From Candidatus Rifleibacteriota bacterium (GTDB taxonomy: Bacteria > Muiribacteriota > Ozemobacteria > Ozemobacterales > Ozemobacteraceae), in assembly GCA_028691595.1 (NCBI GenBank), contig JAQUZA010000101.1, positions 1 to 9,573 on the forward strand: a stretch of 9,573 nucleotides of DNA, written 5' to 3'. Position 1 is the stretch's first letter. Each line of letters begins with the position of its first letter. This document shows, in pieces, positions 1-6,042 of the stretch. Below the pieces are notes generated by a model that was not told the origin of the DNA, searched no databases, and saw only the letters and a program-made list of their open reading frames with translations. The position numbers were made by a program, and so were the translations under genes.

Positions 1-1
1 G

Positions 2-820
2 CTATATCATGAAATGGGCAGACTTGAAGATGCAATTTTTCACTGGGAAGAAGTAGAGCGGCTCAACAAACTTATAAAAGACCGACGCATTGCGCTTTCT
101 ATTCAAAATAACGAGTATCCGTCGTATCCGCAGATGCTGCGAGTCTCGCAAAAAACAAAAGAAGCCAGAGACGCTTTTGAACGCGGCATAAATCTTCTTG
201 ATAATGGGCACTGGGATGGAGCTGAGGTCGAGATCAGGCTGGCAGTAAATCTATACCCCGGCAATCATAAGTATCTTCTGCAGCTGGCACGAATTCTCTG
301 GGACAAAGGCGAGCAACAGGCAAGTGTAAAATTTTACCGTGACCTGCTCAGCAAACGAGATGTAAGCTTTGATGATTTTCAGGAGGGAATTGACAGAATG
401 CTGAAATGCGGCATGGATTACGTTGCCGCCCCTCTGATAATTGAACAGAGAATGCGCTTTGCTGAGGAACCGCGCTTTGCCATTCTTGCCGGGTATTTCA
501 AACAGAAGTCAAAACCTGAAGCGACGGCTCCCGGAAAAGTTGTCAAAAGAGCCAACGGCCAGGTAATTATCAACCTCGGCATGGAAGAAGGCCTGAGCCT
601 TTCTGATGAATACAGTCTAAGCATGCGTGCCTTCAAGGCCGGCGAACCTCTCCATGACCCCGACACGGGAAAATCGCTTGGAAGAGCCCCTGACAAGCCT
701 TCGGCCGATTTACTTCTGACTAAAGTTTATAAAAACACAAGCTGGGCATTGATAAGACGAGAATATGGCCCGGGCGTGAAAGCAGGTGACCTGATTGAAT
801 TCAAAAAAACATTCCGCTGA
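2..820 (+). CDS. TPR protein with FlgT-like C-terminal domain (5' end missing)
   Basis: The frame is open to the left edge and reads LYHEMGRLEDAIFHWEEVE before any stop, so the ATG at 14 is internal and the gene starts outside the window. The visible part begins with a TPR-like helix pair (YHEMGRLEDAIFHWEEVERL). A TPR pair follows at about nt 167-360 (ARDAFERGINLLDNGHWDGA, then LLQLARILWDKGEQQASVKF). The last ~95 residues (about nt 530-815) are beta-rich: GQVIINLGMEEGLSLSDEYS, then DPDTGKSLGRA, then KVYKNTSWALI. This pattern resembles the small beta-barrel at the C-terminus of FlgT-type and related envelope proteins, in which GEPLHDPDTGKSLG is a typical turn. The resemblance is my recognition, not a search result. 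The function is unknown; a protein-protein scaffold in the envelope is a reasonable guess. Its 3' end overlaps smpB by 26 bases, so the two are probably translationally coupled. Confidence 0.8.
   Translation, partial: LYHEMGRLEDAIFHWEEVERLNKLIKDRRIALSIQNNEYPSYPQMLRVSQKTKEARDAFERGINLLDNGHWDGAEVEIRLAVNLYPGNHKYLLQLARILWDKGEQQASVKFYRDLLSKRDVSFDDFQEGIDRMLKCGMDYVAAPLIIEQRMRFAEEPRFAILAGYFKQKSKPEATAPGKVVKRANGQVIINLGMEEGLSLSDEYSLSMRAFKAGEPLHDPDTGKSLGRAPDKPSADLLLTKVYKNTSWALIRREYGPGVKAGDLIEFKKTFR
784..789 (+). promoter_or_regulatory. Ribosome binding site of smpB
   Basis: AGGTGA lies five bases before the TTG at 795, inside the 3' end of the preceding TPR gene. It is the main reason for choosing the TTG start over the in-frame GTG at 831, which lacks a comparable site. 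Confidence 0.65.
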
Positions 821-1271
821 CGGGGTCAAGGTGATTGCCGCCAATCGTAAGGCTCACCATGATTATTTCATTATCGAAAAAATTGAGGTGGGAATTGCGC
901 TGGCAGGCTCTGAGCTTAGGCCTTGCCGTGAGGGCAGAGTCAATCTTAAAGATTCATATGCCGAAGAACTCGACGGCCAGTTATGGCTCTATGACATGCA
1001 TATCGGTTCAAACTCTTTTTCGAACAGGCTCGACCATGAGCCAGAGAGAAAACGGCGCCTGCTTGCCCACAAAAAGGAAATAATCAAGTGGGGCTACAAG
1101 GTAAGAACTTCCGGAATGACAATAGTTCCACTGCTTGTCTATTTCAAAAACGGCAAAGTCAAGCTTGAGATTGCGCTGGTCAAAGGCAAAACCAAATATG
1201 ACAAGCGCGATTCAATTGCTCAGAAAGATGCAAAGCGTGATATGGAAAGAGAACTTGGAGGGCGCTACTGA
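795..1271 (+). CDS. smpB: SsrA-binding protein SmpB
   Basis: SmpB binds tmRNA (SsrA) and brings it to ribosomes stalled on broken mRNAs, so the nascent peptide is tagged and the ribosome released; it acts in the cytoplasm. The 158-residue length is usual for the family. Hallmarks are KVIAANRKAHHDYFI (N-terminal beta strand), REGRVNLKDSYAE, the WLYDMHIG strand, the basic helix ERKRRLLAHKKEI, the YFKNGKVKLEIALVKGK core, and the C-terminal tail KYDKRDSIAQKDAKRDMERE that enters the decoding centre. The start is a TTG with AGGTGA five bases upstream. It gives the short basic N-terminus (MNSKKHSADG) that SmpB proteins normally carry. The usually near-invariant EVKSLR segment reads ELRPCR here. The gene overlaps the upstream TPR gene by 26 bases and its stop shares one base with the amidase start (TGATG). 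The tmRNA gene is not in this window. Confidence 0.96.
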   Translation: MNSKKHSADGVKVIAANRKAHHDYFIIEKIEVGIALAGSELRPCREGRVNLKDSYAEELDGQLWLYDMHIGSNSFSNRLDHEPERKRRLLAHKKEIIKWGYKVRTSGMTIVPLLVYFKNGKVKLEIALVKGKTKYDKRDSIAQKDAKRDMERELGGRY

Positions 1272-2863
1272 TGTCGAATATGATTAGCCAAAAGCTGAAA
1301 GCAGTCGCTATCCTTTTTTTTGCTATCTGTTTTTCAGTCTCTTCGGTCGCTCAGGAAGGCTATATAAGCGCAAGAAGCTTTGCTGAATCGCAGGGTATCG
1401 CACACCAATGGTTCCCGATACAAAAGATTCTGGTGATGCGCAAGGGCCTTAAATCAGTCAAGTTACGCCTTGACAGCAACACAGCCATTGTCGATGACAA
1501 AGAGGTTGAATTGCCGGCCCCGCCAAGAATCCAGGATGGCCAGATTATGGTACCGGCAGCAGCCATGAACAAACTGTTTCAGGGAGCAACCAGTTTTGTT
1601 CCACTCGCGCCGCCTAAGCAGCCTCAAAACACCGCTCAACTCCCGGTTGCTCCCCCGGCGATAATGGTGCCCATAGCACAAACACCGGCACCAGCTGCGC
1701 AAAATCCAGTTTTAAACCCGTCGCCCGACGTTGCCGGGGCTGATTCATCTGAATCGGTTCTGATTGCGCTAAGGCACAGTATAAGAGAAGACCACACCAG
1801 GGTGGTTCTTGAATTCAGCTCCCCGGTCACTTATCGCAGTGAATTTAAAGATGGAACATTCAGACTGACAATTGCCGGGTGCAGAAATTTGATTCCAACC
1901 AAACGGACTAACCCTGCGGGCCGTGACGTTTCAAGGCTAGATATCAACAGTGGCGCTGACAGAAAAGGCCTTATTCTCAACTTTTCACTGCCACAAAAAG
2001 ATAAGGCCCCGACCATCGAAACCGTCTCATCACCGTTTCGCATGATTGTCGTTCTTCCAAGCCCCGAAGGACTGGAGGCTGTTGCCACAGCTACAACCCA
2101 ACTGGCATCGCAACCAGCCACAATATCTGCCCCTTTGCAGGCACCTGCAAAAGAATCTGTTGCTCCTAAACCGGAAACTGCACCCGAAATCAATATCGAA
2201 GTTCCGGCTGCCACACTCAACGACACGTCATTTGCCGGCAGAACAATTGTCATCGACCCCGGGCACGGTGGTAACGACCGCGGGTACATCTTCGCCGGGC
2301 GACCTGATGAAAAACAGCTCAATCTGCAGATTGCGCAGAAGCTTAAAACCAGGCTCGAAGAAACAGGCTTCAAAGCAGTTCTTACCCGTACGGCCGATGT
2401 CGATATGCCTCACTCTCAGAGGGTAAGTTTCGCCAACCGTCACGGAGGCGATCTTTACATTTCGATTCATACCGGCGGGTCAGCAGACAAGACGAAGTCC
2501 GGCATTGCCTGCTTTTACTTCTCGCATGAAGGTTGCTACGTCGACAAGAATGCCCAGGGAGCACAGCACGATGCCGCATTTAACGAATGGGCTCGTACTA
2601 CCCGCTTTGACCTGGCAATGTTTATGGCGAAGAAAGTGAACGAAAGACTTGTTCAGCACCTTAAAGTTGAAAGCCGCGGTGTCAAGGCTCTACCTCTGCT
2701 TCCCCTGAAGTTCATCATGAACCCGGCCGTTCTCGTTGAAGTTGGCGTTCTGTCAGACGTAACTGAAGGCAAAAATCTGATCAGCGAAAAGTATCATCAG
2801 GCAATTGCAAATTCAATCGCCAATGCCGTTGTAGACTTCTTTAACGGCATTGTCATTAAATAG
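1271..2863 (+). CDS. N-acetylmuramoyl-L-alanine amidase (stalk + AMIN + Amidase_3)
   Basis: This exported zinc amidase cuts the bond between MurNAc and the stem peptide of peptidoglycan. A signal peptide (residues 1-27, SVA before Gln28) is followed by a copper-amine-oxidase-N-like 'stalk' domain (about 30-110), a Pro/Ala-rich linker (about 112-160) and an AMIN domain (about 162-265, LIALRHSIREDHTRVVLEFS), which in the family targets septal wall. A second Pro/Ala linker (about 268-320) leads to the Amidase_3 domain (about 325-528). The zinc ligands are visible: His332 in DPGHGG, Glu347 in DEKQLNL and His400 in ISIHT. The catalytic Glu490 lies in VLVEVGVLSD. The usual SIHANA motif reads SIHTGG, and a divergent segment (about 410-445, with HEGCYVDKN) separates the last two motifs. 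Here a regulatory helix often sits in AmiA/B/C proteins. GGAGGG lies eight bases before the ATG. The next gene, for a GerMN protein, starts 24 bases downstream. Confidence 0.93.
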   Translation: MSNMISQKLKAVAILFFAICFSVSSVAQEGYISARSFAESQGIAHQWFPIQKILVMRKGLKSVKLRLDSNTAIVDDKEVELPAPPRIQDGQIMVPAAAMNKLFQGATSFVPLAPPKQPQNTAQLPVAPPAIMVPIAQTPAPAAQNPVLNPSPDVAGADSSESVLIALRHSIREDHTRVVLEFSSPVTYRSEFKDGTFRLTIAGCRNLIPTKRTNPAGRDVSRLDINSGADRKGLILNFSLPQKDKAPTIETVSSPFRMIVVLPSPEGLEAVATATTQLASQPATISAPLQAPAKESVAPKPETAPEINIEVPAATLNDTSFAGRTIVIDPGHGGNDRGYIFAGRPDEKQLNLQIAQKLKTRLEETGFKAVLTRTADVDMPHSQRVSFANRHGGDLYISIHTGGSADKTKSGIACFYFSHEGCYVDKNAQGAQHDAAFNEWARTTRFDLAMFMAKKVNERLVQHLKVESRGVKALPLLPLKFIMNPAVLVEVGVLSDVTEGKNLISEKYHQAIANSIANAVVDFFNGIVIK

Positions 2864-2875
2864 CGGGTTTATCCC

Positions 2876-2882
2876 GGGGGGA
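2876..2882 (+). promoter_or_regulatory. Ribosome binding site of the GerMN gene
   Basis: GGGGGGA lies five bases before the ATG at 2888, in the 24-base gap after the amidase stop. The short gap and lack of a terminator support co-transcription. Confidence 0.6.
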
Positions 2883-2887
2883 TAGAA

Positions 2888-3538
2888 ATGGCGACCAGAA
2901 AACCATCAAGGCACAATCAGGAAAAGGTTCTTTTCGTTCTTATGGGCTTTATCATTGTCGGGCTGATAGTTTCAGGGTATTTTCTCTTTGTGAGAAAAAT
3001 TCTGCCGGAAATTACCGCCAACAAGGGCGAGACAACTGAAAAAGCGACGGTTGAAACATCAACGTCAGCGATTAATGACGATATGGCTGCCGCGAATGAA
3101 TTTATACCTCAGGACGAAGCCCAGGATCTGCGGATCTATTTCGGAGCAAAGGGAAAAGATTTTCTTACCTCTGAGTTACGCCGGGTTCGAAAAAGAAACA
3201 TGCTAACCGCTCAGGCAAAGCAGATTATCGAAACCCTTCTCGAAGGACCGGTCACCGGAACCATGTATCAATTGCTTCCAGATAATGCAAAACTGCGAGG
3301 GCTATTTTTTGACGCAGGCATGTTCATTGTCGATATGAGCAAGGAATTTGCAGAAATAGCAAAGCTTGGCCCGACAGAAGAAATTCTTGCTGTTTATTCA
3401 CTGGTAAACTCACTTACCGAACTTGACCCCAGGGCCAGAGTCAAATTTTTGATCAATGGCAGTGAGCCCGCAGGCGAAGAGGGCCACATCGACATGTCGA
3501 TGCCTCTACAACGACTAGAAGGCTTAATTCAGAATTAA
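2888..3538 (+). CDS. Membrane-anchored GerMN-domain protein
   Basis: The protein has 216 residues. A short basic cytoplasmic tail precedes one membrane segment (about 14-35, KVLFVLMGFIIVGLIVSGYF). A polar linker (about 38-78) and a GerMN domain (about 80-205) follow. GerMN signatures are LRIYFGAKGKDFLTSELRRV, AKQIIETLLEGPVTGTMYQL, LPDNAKLRGLFFDAGMFIVD, MSKEFAEI, ILAVYSLVNSLTEL and VKFLINGSEPAGEEGHIDMS. GerMN is known from Bacillus GerM, which is needed for sporulation and germination. It is also widespread in non-sporulating bacteria, often beside an amidase, where its role is unclear. Here it lies directly after the AMIN amidase, so it may help wall cleavage or assembly at the membrane; that is inference. 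No sporulation gene is seen, and the domain alone does not imply spores. It is the last gene of its unit. Confidence 0.9.
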   Translation: MATRKPSRHNQEKVLFVLMGFIIVGLIVSGYFLFVRKILPEITANKGETTEKATVETSTSAINDDMAAANEFIPQDEAQDLRIYFGAKGKDFLTSELRRVRKRNMLTAQAKQIIETLLEGPVTGTMYQLLPDNAKLRGLFFDAGMFIVDMSKEFAEIAKLGPTEEILAVYSLVNSLTELDPRARVKFLINGSEPAGEEGHIDMSMPLQRLEGLIQN

Positions 3539-3572
3539 GATGCAATTTTGAAGTTCACCTGTATCTGCGTAT

Positions 3573-3606
3573 AAAAAAATCGAGGCGGCCAATGGCCGCC
3601 TCGATT
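3573..3606 (-). terminator. Intrinsic terminator of the pilin-like gene
   Basis: A perfect 13-bp stem (AATCGAGGCGGCC at 3578-3590 with GGCCGCCTCGATT at 3594-3606) encloses a three-base loop. On the - strand the stem runs into seven T residues (A7 at 3573-3579 on +, partly inside the stem base). This makes a textbook Rho-independent terminator 26 bases after the pilin-like stop codon. On the + strand the hairpin is not followed by a T-run, so termination of the convergent GerMN unit is less certain. Confidence 0.9.
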
Positions 3607-3632
3607 ACTTCAATGACAATCTTAAATGCGAA

Positions 3633-3992
3633 TCAACCGCCCCAGGTATCGTTTGCACACCCATGAACAGTACACAAAACTTTTTTACCGTTTGGAAGGC
3701 CTTCTTCTGTGCCTTTGACCCACTCATAGCGACCCTGGGAAGGACACAACGGAAGCCTCTGATTGCTTAAGGAAGGTGCCAATTGCTCAACAGTTTCGGG
3801 GTACTGCTTATTTTCGATGTTGTACAATTCGGCAGTTCTACTGAGCAAAGAAGAATACTCAAAACATTTGCTCTCGCGAGCACGCTCGCGAATACGACTG
3901 AAGTGCGGCAATGCTATTGCCGCAAGAATGCCAATAATGGCAATTACAATCATCAATTCAATCAGCGTAAACCCAGCTTTTTTATTTTTCAT
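3633..3992 (-). CDS. Type IV pilin / type II secretion pseudopilin-like protein
   Basis: This 119-residue class III prepilin has the leader MKNKKAG cut before Phe8, followed by FTLIELMIVIAIIGILAAIA. It includes the conserved Glu at position 5 of the mature chain (Glu12) and the N-terminal hydrophobic helix. The mature protein would have 112 residues. The globular part carries four cysteines (43, 83, 107, 112) in the arrangement LCPSQGRYEW...VLCTVHGC. Such CP-x-G-x-Y ... C-x-x-HG tails recur in GspG/ComGC-like pseudopilins of several anaerobic lineages and may form disulfides or bind metal (inference). No pilus assembly or secretion gene lies nearby, so this looks like an orphan minor pilin served by machinery elsewhere. 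It is the only - strand gene, with its own terminator and promoter. A Shine-Dalgarno sequence at normal spacing is absent. A major pilin, a minor pilin and a T2SS pseudopilin cannot be told apart from this sequence. Confidence 0.9.
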   Translation of the reverse strand: MKNKKAGFTLIELMIVIAIIGILAAIALPHFSRIRERARESKCFEYSSLLSRTAELYNIENKQYPETVEQLAPSLSNQRLPLCPSQGRYEWVKGTEEGLPNGKKVLCTVHGCANDTWGG

Positions 3993-4005
3993 ATCGTCTA
4001 ATAAT

Positions 4006-4033
4006 ATTATACCACCTGAGAAATATTTTGCAA
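4006..4033 (-). promoter_or_regulatory. Putative sigma70-type promoter of the pilin-like gene
   Basis: On the - strand a perfect -10 TATAAT (4006-4011 on +) is preceded by TGG, forming an extended -10. A 4/6 -35 match TTGCAA (4028-4033) lies 16 bases upstream. The -10 ends only 13 bases before the ATG, so the transcript would have a leader of about seven bases. Confidence 0.5.
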
Positions 4034-4042
4034 AACATTTCT
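4019..4042. promoter_or_regulatory. 24-bp dyad, candidate operator between divergent genes
   Basis: The left half-site AGAAATATTTTG (4019-4030) and the right half-site CAAAACATTTCT (4031-4042) are inverted copies matching at 11 of 12 positions, with no spacer. The perfect core TTTTGCAAAA (4026-4035) contains the TTGCAA hexamer that can serve as -35 for both divergent promoters. A dimeric regulator bound here could block both. The regulator is unknown, and an AT-rich chance palindrome is possible. Confidence 0.45.
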
Positions 4043-4056
4043 TTTTGCATTATCAT
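4028..4056 (+). promoter_or_regulatory. Putative promoter of the NHL lipoprotein-mltG unit
   Basis: TTGCAA (4028-4033, 4/6 match) and TATCAT (4051-4056, 5/6 match) are separated by 17 bases. A start near 4063 would give a leader of about 30 bases that includes the GGGG (4084-4087) before the ATG at 4093. The -35 coincides with the centre of the dyad. Confidence 0.45.
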
Positions 4057-4092
4057 ATCCTTAGCTACAAACAAGGATACTTTGGGGCTTCT

Positions 4093-4992
4093 ATGTTCAA
4101 CAAGAAAACTGCAATGCTATTGCTGATTTCGGTAGTTCTGGCTACCGGCTGTGTTCCTGACAAATTTCAGTATGACAAAGAATTTGGCAAGTCTGGGTCA
4201 AACCGTGGAGAATTTCTGAGCGCCACAGACCTCGACATTACCCGCGAAGGCAATCTGGTATTGGCCGACGCAGGAAATACCCGCGTTCAGGTGCTTTCTA
4301 CCGACGGCAACTCAATATTGGTTGCCGGAGAATCCGGCCGGGAAGGCTACAAGTTGCAAAGTATCGCGGGAATTGGCGTAAACCATCTGACCAACGACAT
4401 CTGGGTGTGTGACCAGCGCGGCAACAAGATTGTCCGTTTCGGTGCCGACGGCACTGCGAACCTCAAAGCCACCAGCAAAATGAAATACCCCATGGATGTA
4501 GCCATCGACAGAACTGGCGATGCTTATGTCATCATGTCCAATCTTCCTGAAATTTACAAGTTTGACTCGAGCGGTAATTATCTGGCCACCATTGGCGGTT
4601 CCGGCAAAGCTGCTCTGGTTTTCCCAACTTCCATACTTATCCACGAAAATCATATTTATGTTTCTGACTTTGGCGGCAAACGTATCGTAAAAATGAATAT
4701 TGAAGGTCATTTTGTTGCTGAATTCAAAGATAAGGGCGAATACGAAGAAATGAAGGGGCCGTCAGGCATGCACATAGACAAAGATGGCAACCTTTATATA
4801 CTTGATCTTGGTGAAGTACCCGTAGTTATTCTTTCTTCGAGCGGCAAATTCATCTCAAAAATCGGCGATTTCGGCAATCAACCAGGCAGCTTCCTCTATC
4901 CAACCGGGGTAATTGCCAAGTCCTCTGACGAGATATATGTGCTCGACAACAGCCGCAACACGATTTTGAACTTCAAGAAAAAACCTGAATAA
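4093..4992 (+). CDS. NHL-repeat lipoprotein (six-bladed beta-propeller)
   Basis: The ATG at 4093 is chosen because it gives a clean lipoprotein signal: MFNKKTAMLLLISVVLATGC, with lipobox LATGC and Cys20 as the lipidated residue. The frame stays open upstream to about 3763, but that part overlaps the pilin-like gene and would bury the signal. The 299-residue product contains six NHL-like blades. Their strands include GNLVLADAGNTRVQVLS, NDIWVCDQRGNKIVRFG, GDAYVIMSNLPEIYKFD, NHIYVSDFGGKRIVKMN, GNLYILDLGEVPVVILS and DEIYVLDNSRNTILNFK. NHL propellers are usually binding scaffolds for protein, RNA or ligand rather than enzymes. This one would sit on the periplasmic face of a membrane. It leads the unit with mltG 18 bases downstream, which suggests a link to envelope or wall work, but no specific function can be assigned. 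Confidence 0.85.
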   Translation: MFNKKTAMLLLISVVLATGCVPDKFQYDKEFGKSGSNRGEFLSATDLDITREGNLVLADAGNTRVQVLSTDGNSILVAGESGREGYKLQSIAGIGVNHLTNDIWVCDQRGNKIVRFGADGTANLKATSKMKYPMDVAIDRTGDAYVIMSNLPEIYKFDSSGNYLATIGGSGKAALVFPTSILIHENHIYVSDFGGKRIVKMNIEGHFVAEFKDKGEYEEMKGPSGMHIDKDGNLYILDLGEVPVVILSSSGKFISKIGDFGNQPGSFLYPTGVIAKSSDEIYVLDNSRNTILNFKKKPE

Positions 4993-5010
4993 GCCTTTTC
5001 GAGAAACACC

Positions 5011-6042
5011 GTGAAAATCCTGAAATTATTGATTCTCGTGGTGTTTTTTGCTTTTCTGGGGGCTGCAGGTTTTGTATCAGGGGCCTACCTGTGGGTTGAA
5101 GAAATGGCGCAATCAGCCGGTTCAGGCCAGAAGACAGAACTTTTAATTGAGCCCGGCACCAATACCCGCCAGATTGCAACCCTGTTAAAGCAGAAAAACG
5201 TGGTGCGCAGCGCCCTGCTTTTCAGACTTTACATTAGATTCCTTGCCGTTGACCAACGTTTAAAACCTGGCCAGTATAGTTTTGCTGGCGACGAATCCCT
5301 GAATGAAGTTATCTTCAAACTGCTGCGCGGCAGTCTGCAAACTGTTCCCGTCACTATTCCCGAAGGCCTGACCATAAAACAGGTCGCTGCAATACTTGAA
5401 GAAGCAGGCATCTGCGAAGCAGTTAAATTCATAGAGGCTGTTTCAGACCCGATACTCCTCGGAAAAGTCTTCTCCAACTGGGATCTTATACCTGCGGCAG
5501 AAGGGCTTGTGTTTCCAGATACCTACTATTTTAACCGGCCCACTCAAGCCTACAGAGTTGCAGAGAGAATGCTTCGCCTCATGAAGCATCAGATCGACAG
5601 GATCTTCACCTCACCGCTTCCCGGGGGATTATCGCAGTATCAAGGCTGCATACTTGCTTCCATCGTTGAAGAAGAGTCAGCACTGCCTCAGGAACGCAAC
5701 CTGATCGCATCGGTTTTTTATAATCGACTGGCAAAACAGATAAAACTCGAATCCTGTGCCACAGTTCTCTACGCCCTCGGGTCTCACAAAACCAGGCTAT
5801 TGTTTGAAGATCTTAAAGTAGACTCACCCTTCAATACCTACCTCTACCCCGGCCTGCCCCCGACACCGATAGCAAACTTCGGCACTTCAGCTCTGGCAGC
5901 GGTAGCCAGCCCGGCAGATTCTGATTTTTTATTCTTTGTTTCTGACGGTAACAGGGGTCACAAGTTTTCAAAATCACTAAATGAACACAATCGTTTTCGA
6001 CACCAGTTTTATCAAAAGCGAAGAAAGGCAGAAAAAAATTGA
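5011..6042 (+). CDS. mltG: Endolytic murein transglycosylase MltG
   Basis: MltG (YceG family) is an inner-membrane lytic transglycosylase that cuts nascent glycan strands inside the chain and so helps set glycan length during synthesis. The GTG start gives one N-terminal membrane segment (about residues 4-24), then a LysM-like region (about 45-110, IEPGTNTRQIATLLKQKNVV and LKPGQYSF) and the catalytic domain (about 110-335). The catalytic glutamate is Glu220 in ASIVEEESA, matching the ASIVEKE motif of E. coli. Other hallmarks are ERNLIASVFYNRL, LESCATVLYALG, DSPFNTY (NTY at 275-277), GLPPTPIAN (281 on) and the terminal FFVSDGNRGHKFSKSLNEHN. The 343-residue length is typical. The LESCATV form, in place of the E. 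coli LQTDPTV, is as I recall a common family variant, so the enzyme should be active. The upstream ribosome site is weak (GAGA at 5001-5004). The stop overlaps the next start by four bases. Confidence 0.96.
   Translation: MKILKLLILVVFFAFLGAAGFVSGAYLWVEEMAQSAGSGQKTELLIEPGTNTRQIATLLKQKNVVRSALLFRLYIRFLAVDQRLKPGQYSFAGDESLNEVIFKLLRGSLQTVPVTIPEGLTIKQVAAILEEAGICEAVKFIEAVSDPILLGKVFSNWDLIPAAEGLVFPDTYYFNRPTQAYRVAERMLRLMKHQIDRIFTSPLPGGLSQYQGCILASIVEEESALPQERNLIASVFYNRLAKQIKLESCATVLYALGSHKTRLLFEDLKVDSPFNTYLYPGLPPTPIANFGTSALAAVASPADSDFLFFVSDGNRGHKFSKSLNEHNRFRHQFYQKRRKAEKN

Noticed and set aside
1631..1750. Repeat array suggested by the Pro/Ala-rich stretch in the amidase
   Set aside because: It is a low-complexity linker between the stalk and AMIN domains with no regular DNA period; a similar linker follows AMIN at about 2075-2210.
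1831..2373. 180-residue open frame on the - strand inside the amidase gene
   Set aside because: It is a shadow of the Pro/Ala-rich coding strand. The product shows no recognisable domain and the + strand encodes clear AMIN and Amidase_3 motifs.
4012..4060. Sigma54 promoter for the pilin-like gene
   Set aside because: Pilin genes often use sigma54, but no GG-N10-GC pair exists in the right place; only an isolated TTGCA is present.
3763..4092. Upstream extension of the NHL lipoprotein reading frame to 3763
   Set aside because: It is antisense to the pilin-like gene, crosses the predicted promoters, and would bury the perfect LATGC lipoprotein signal that starts at 4093.
5755..5790. Loss of a key residue in MltG (LESCATV instead of LQTDPTV)
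   Set aside because: The Cys form is, from memory, frequent in MltG proteins of other phyla, and the catalytic Glu220 and NTY/GLPP motifs are intact.
6000..6040. Cobalamin riboswitch before the BtuF-like gene
   Set aside because: The gene overlaps mltG by four bases and the upstream sequence is coding, leaving no space for a B12-box fold.
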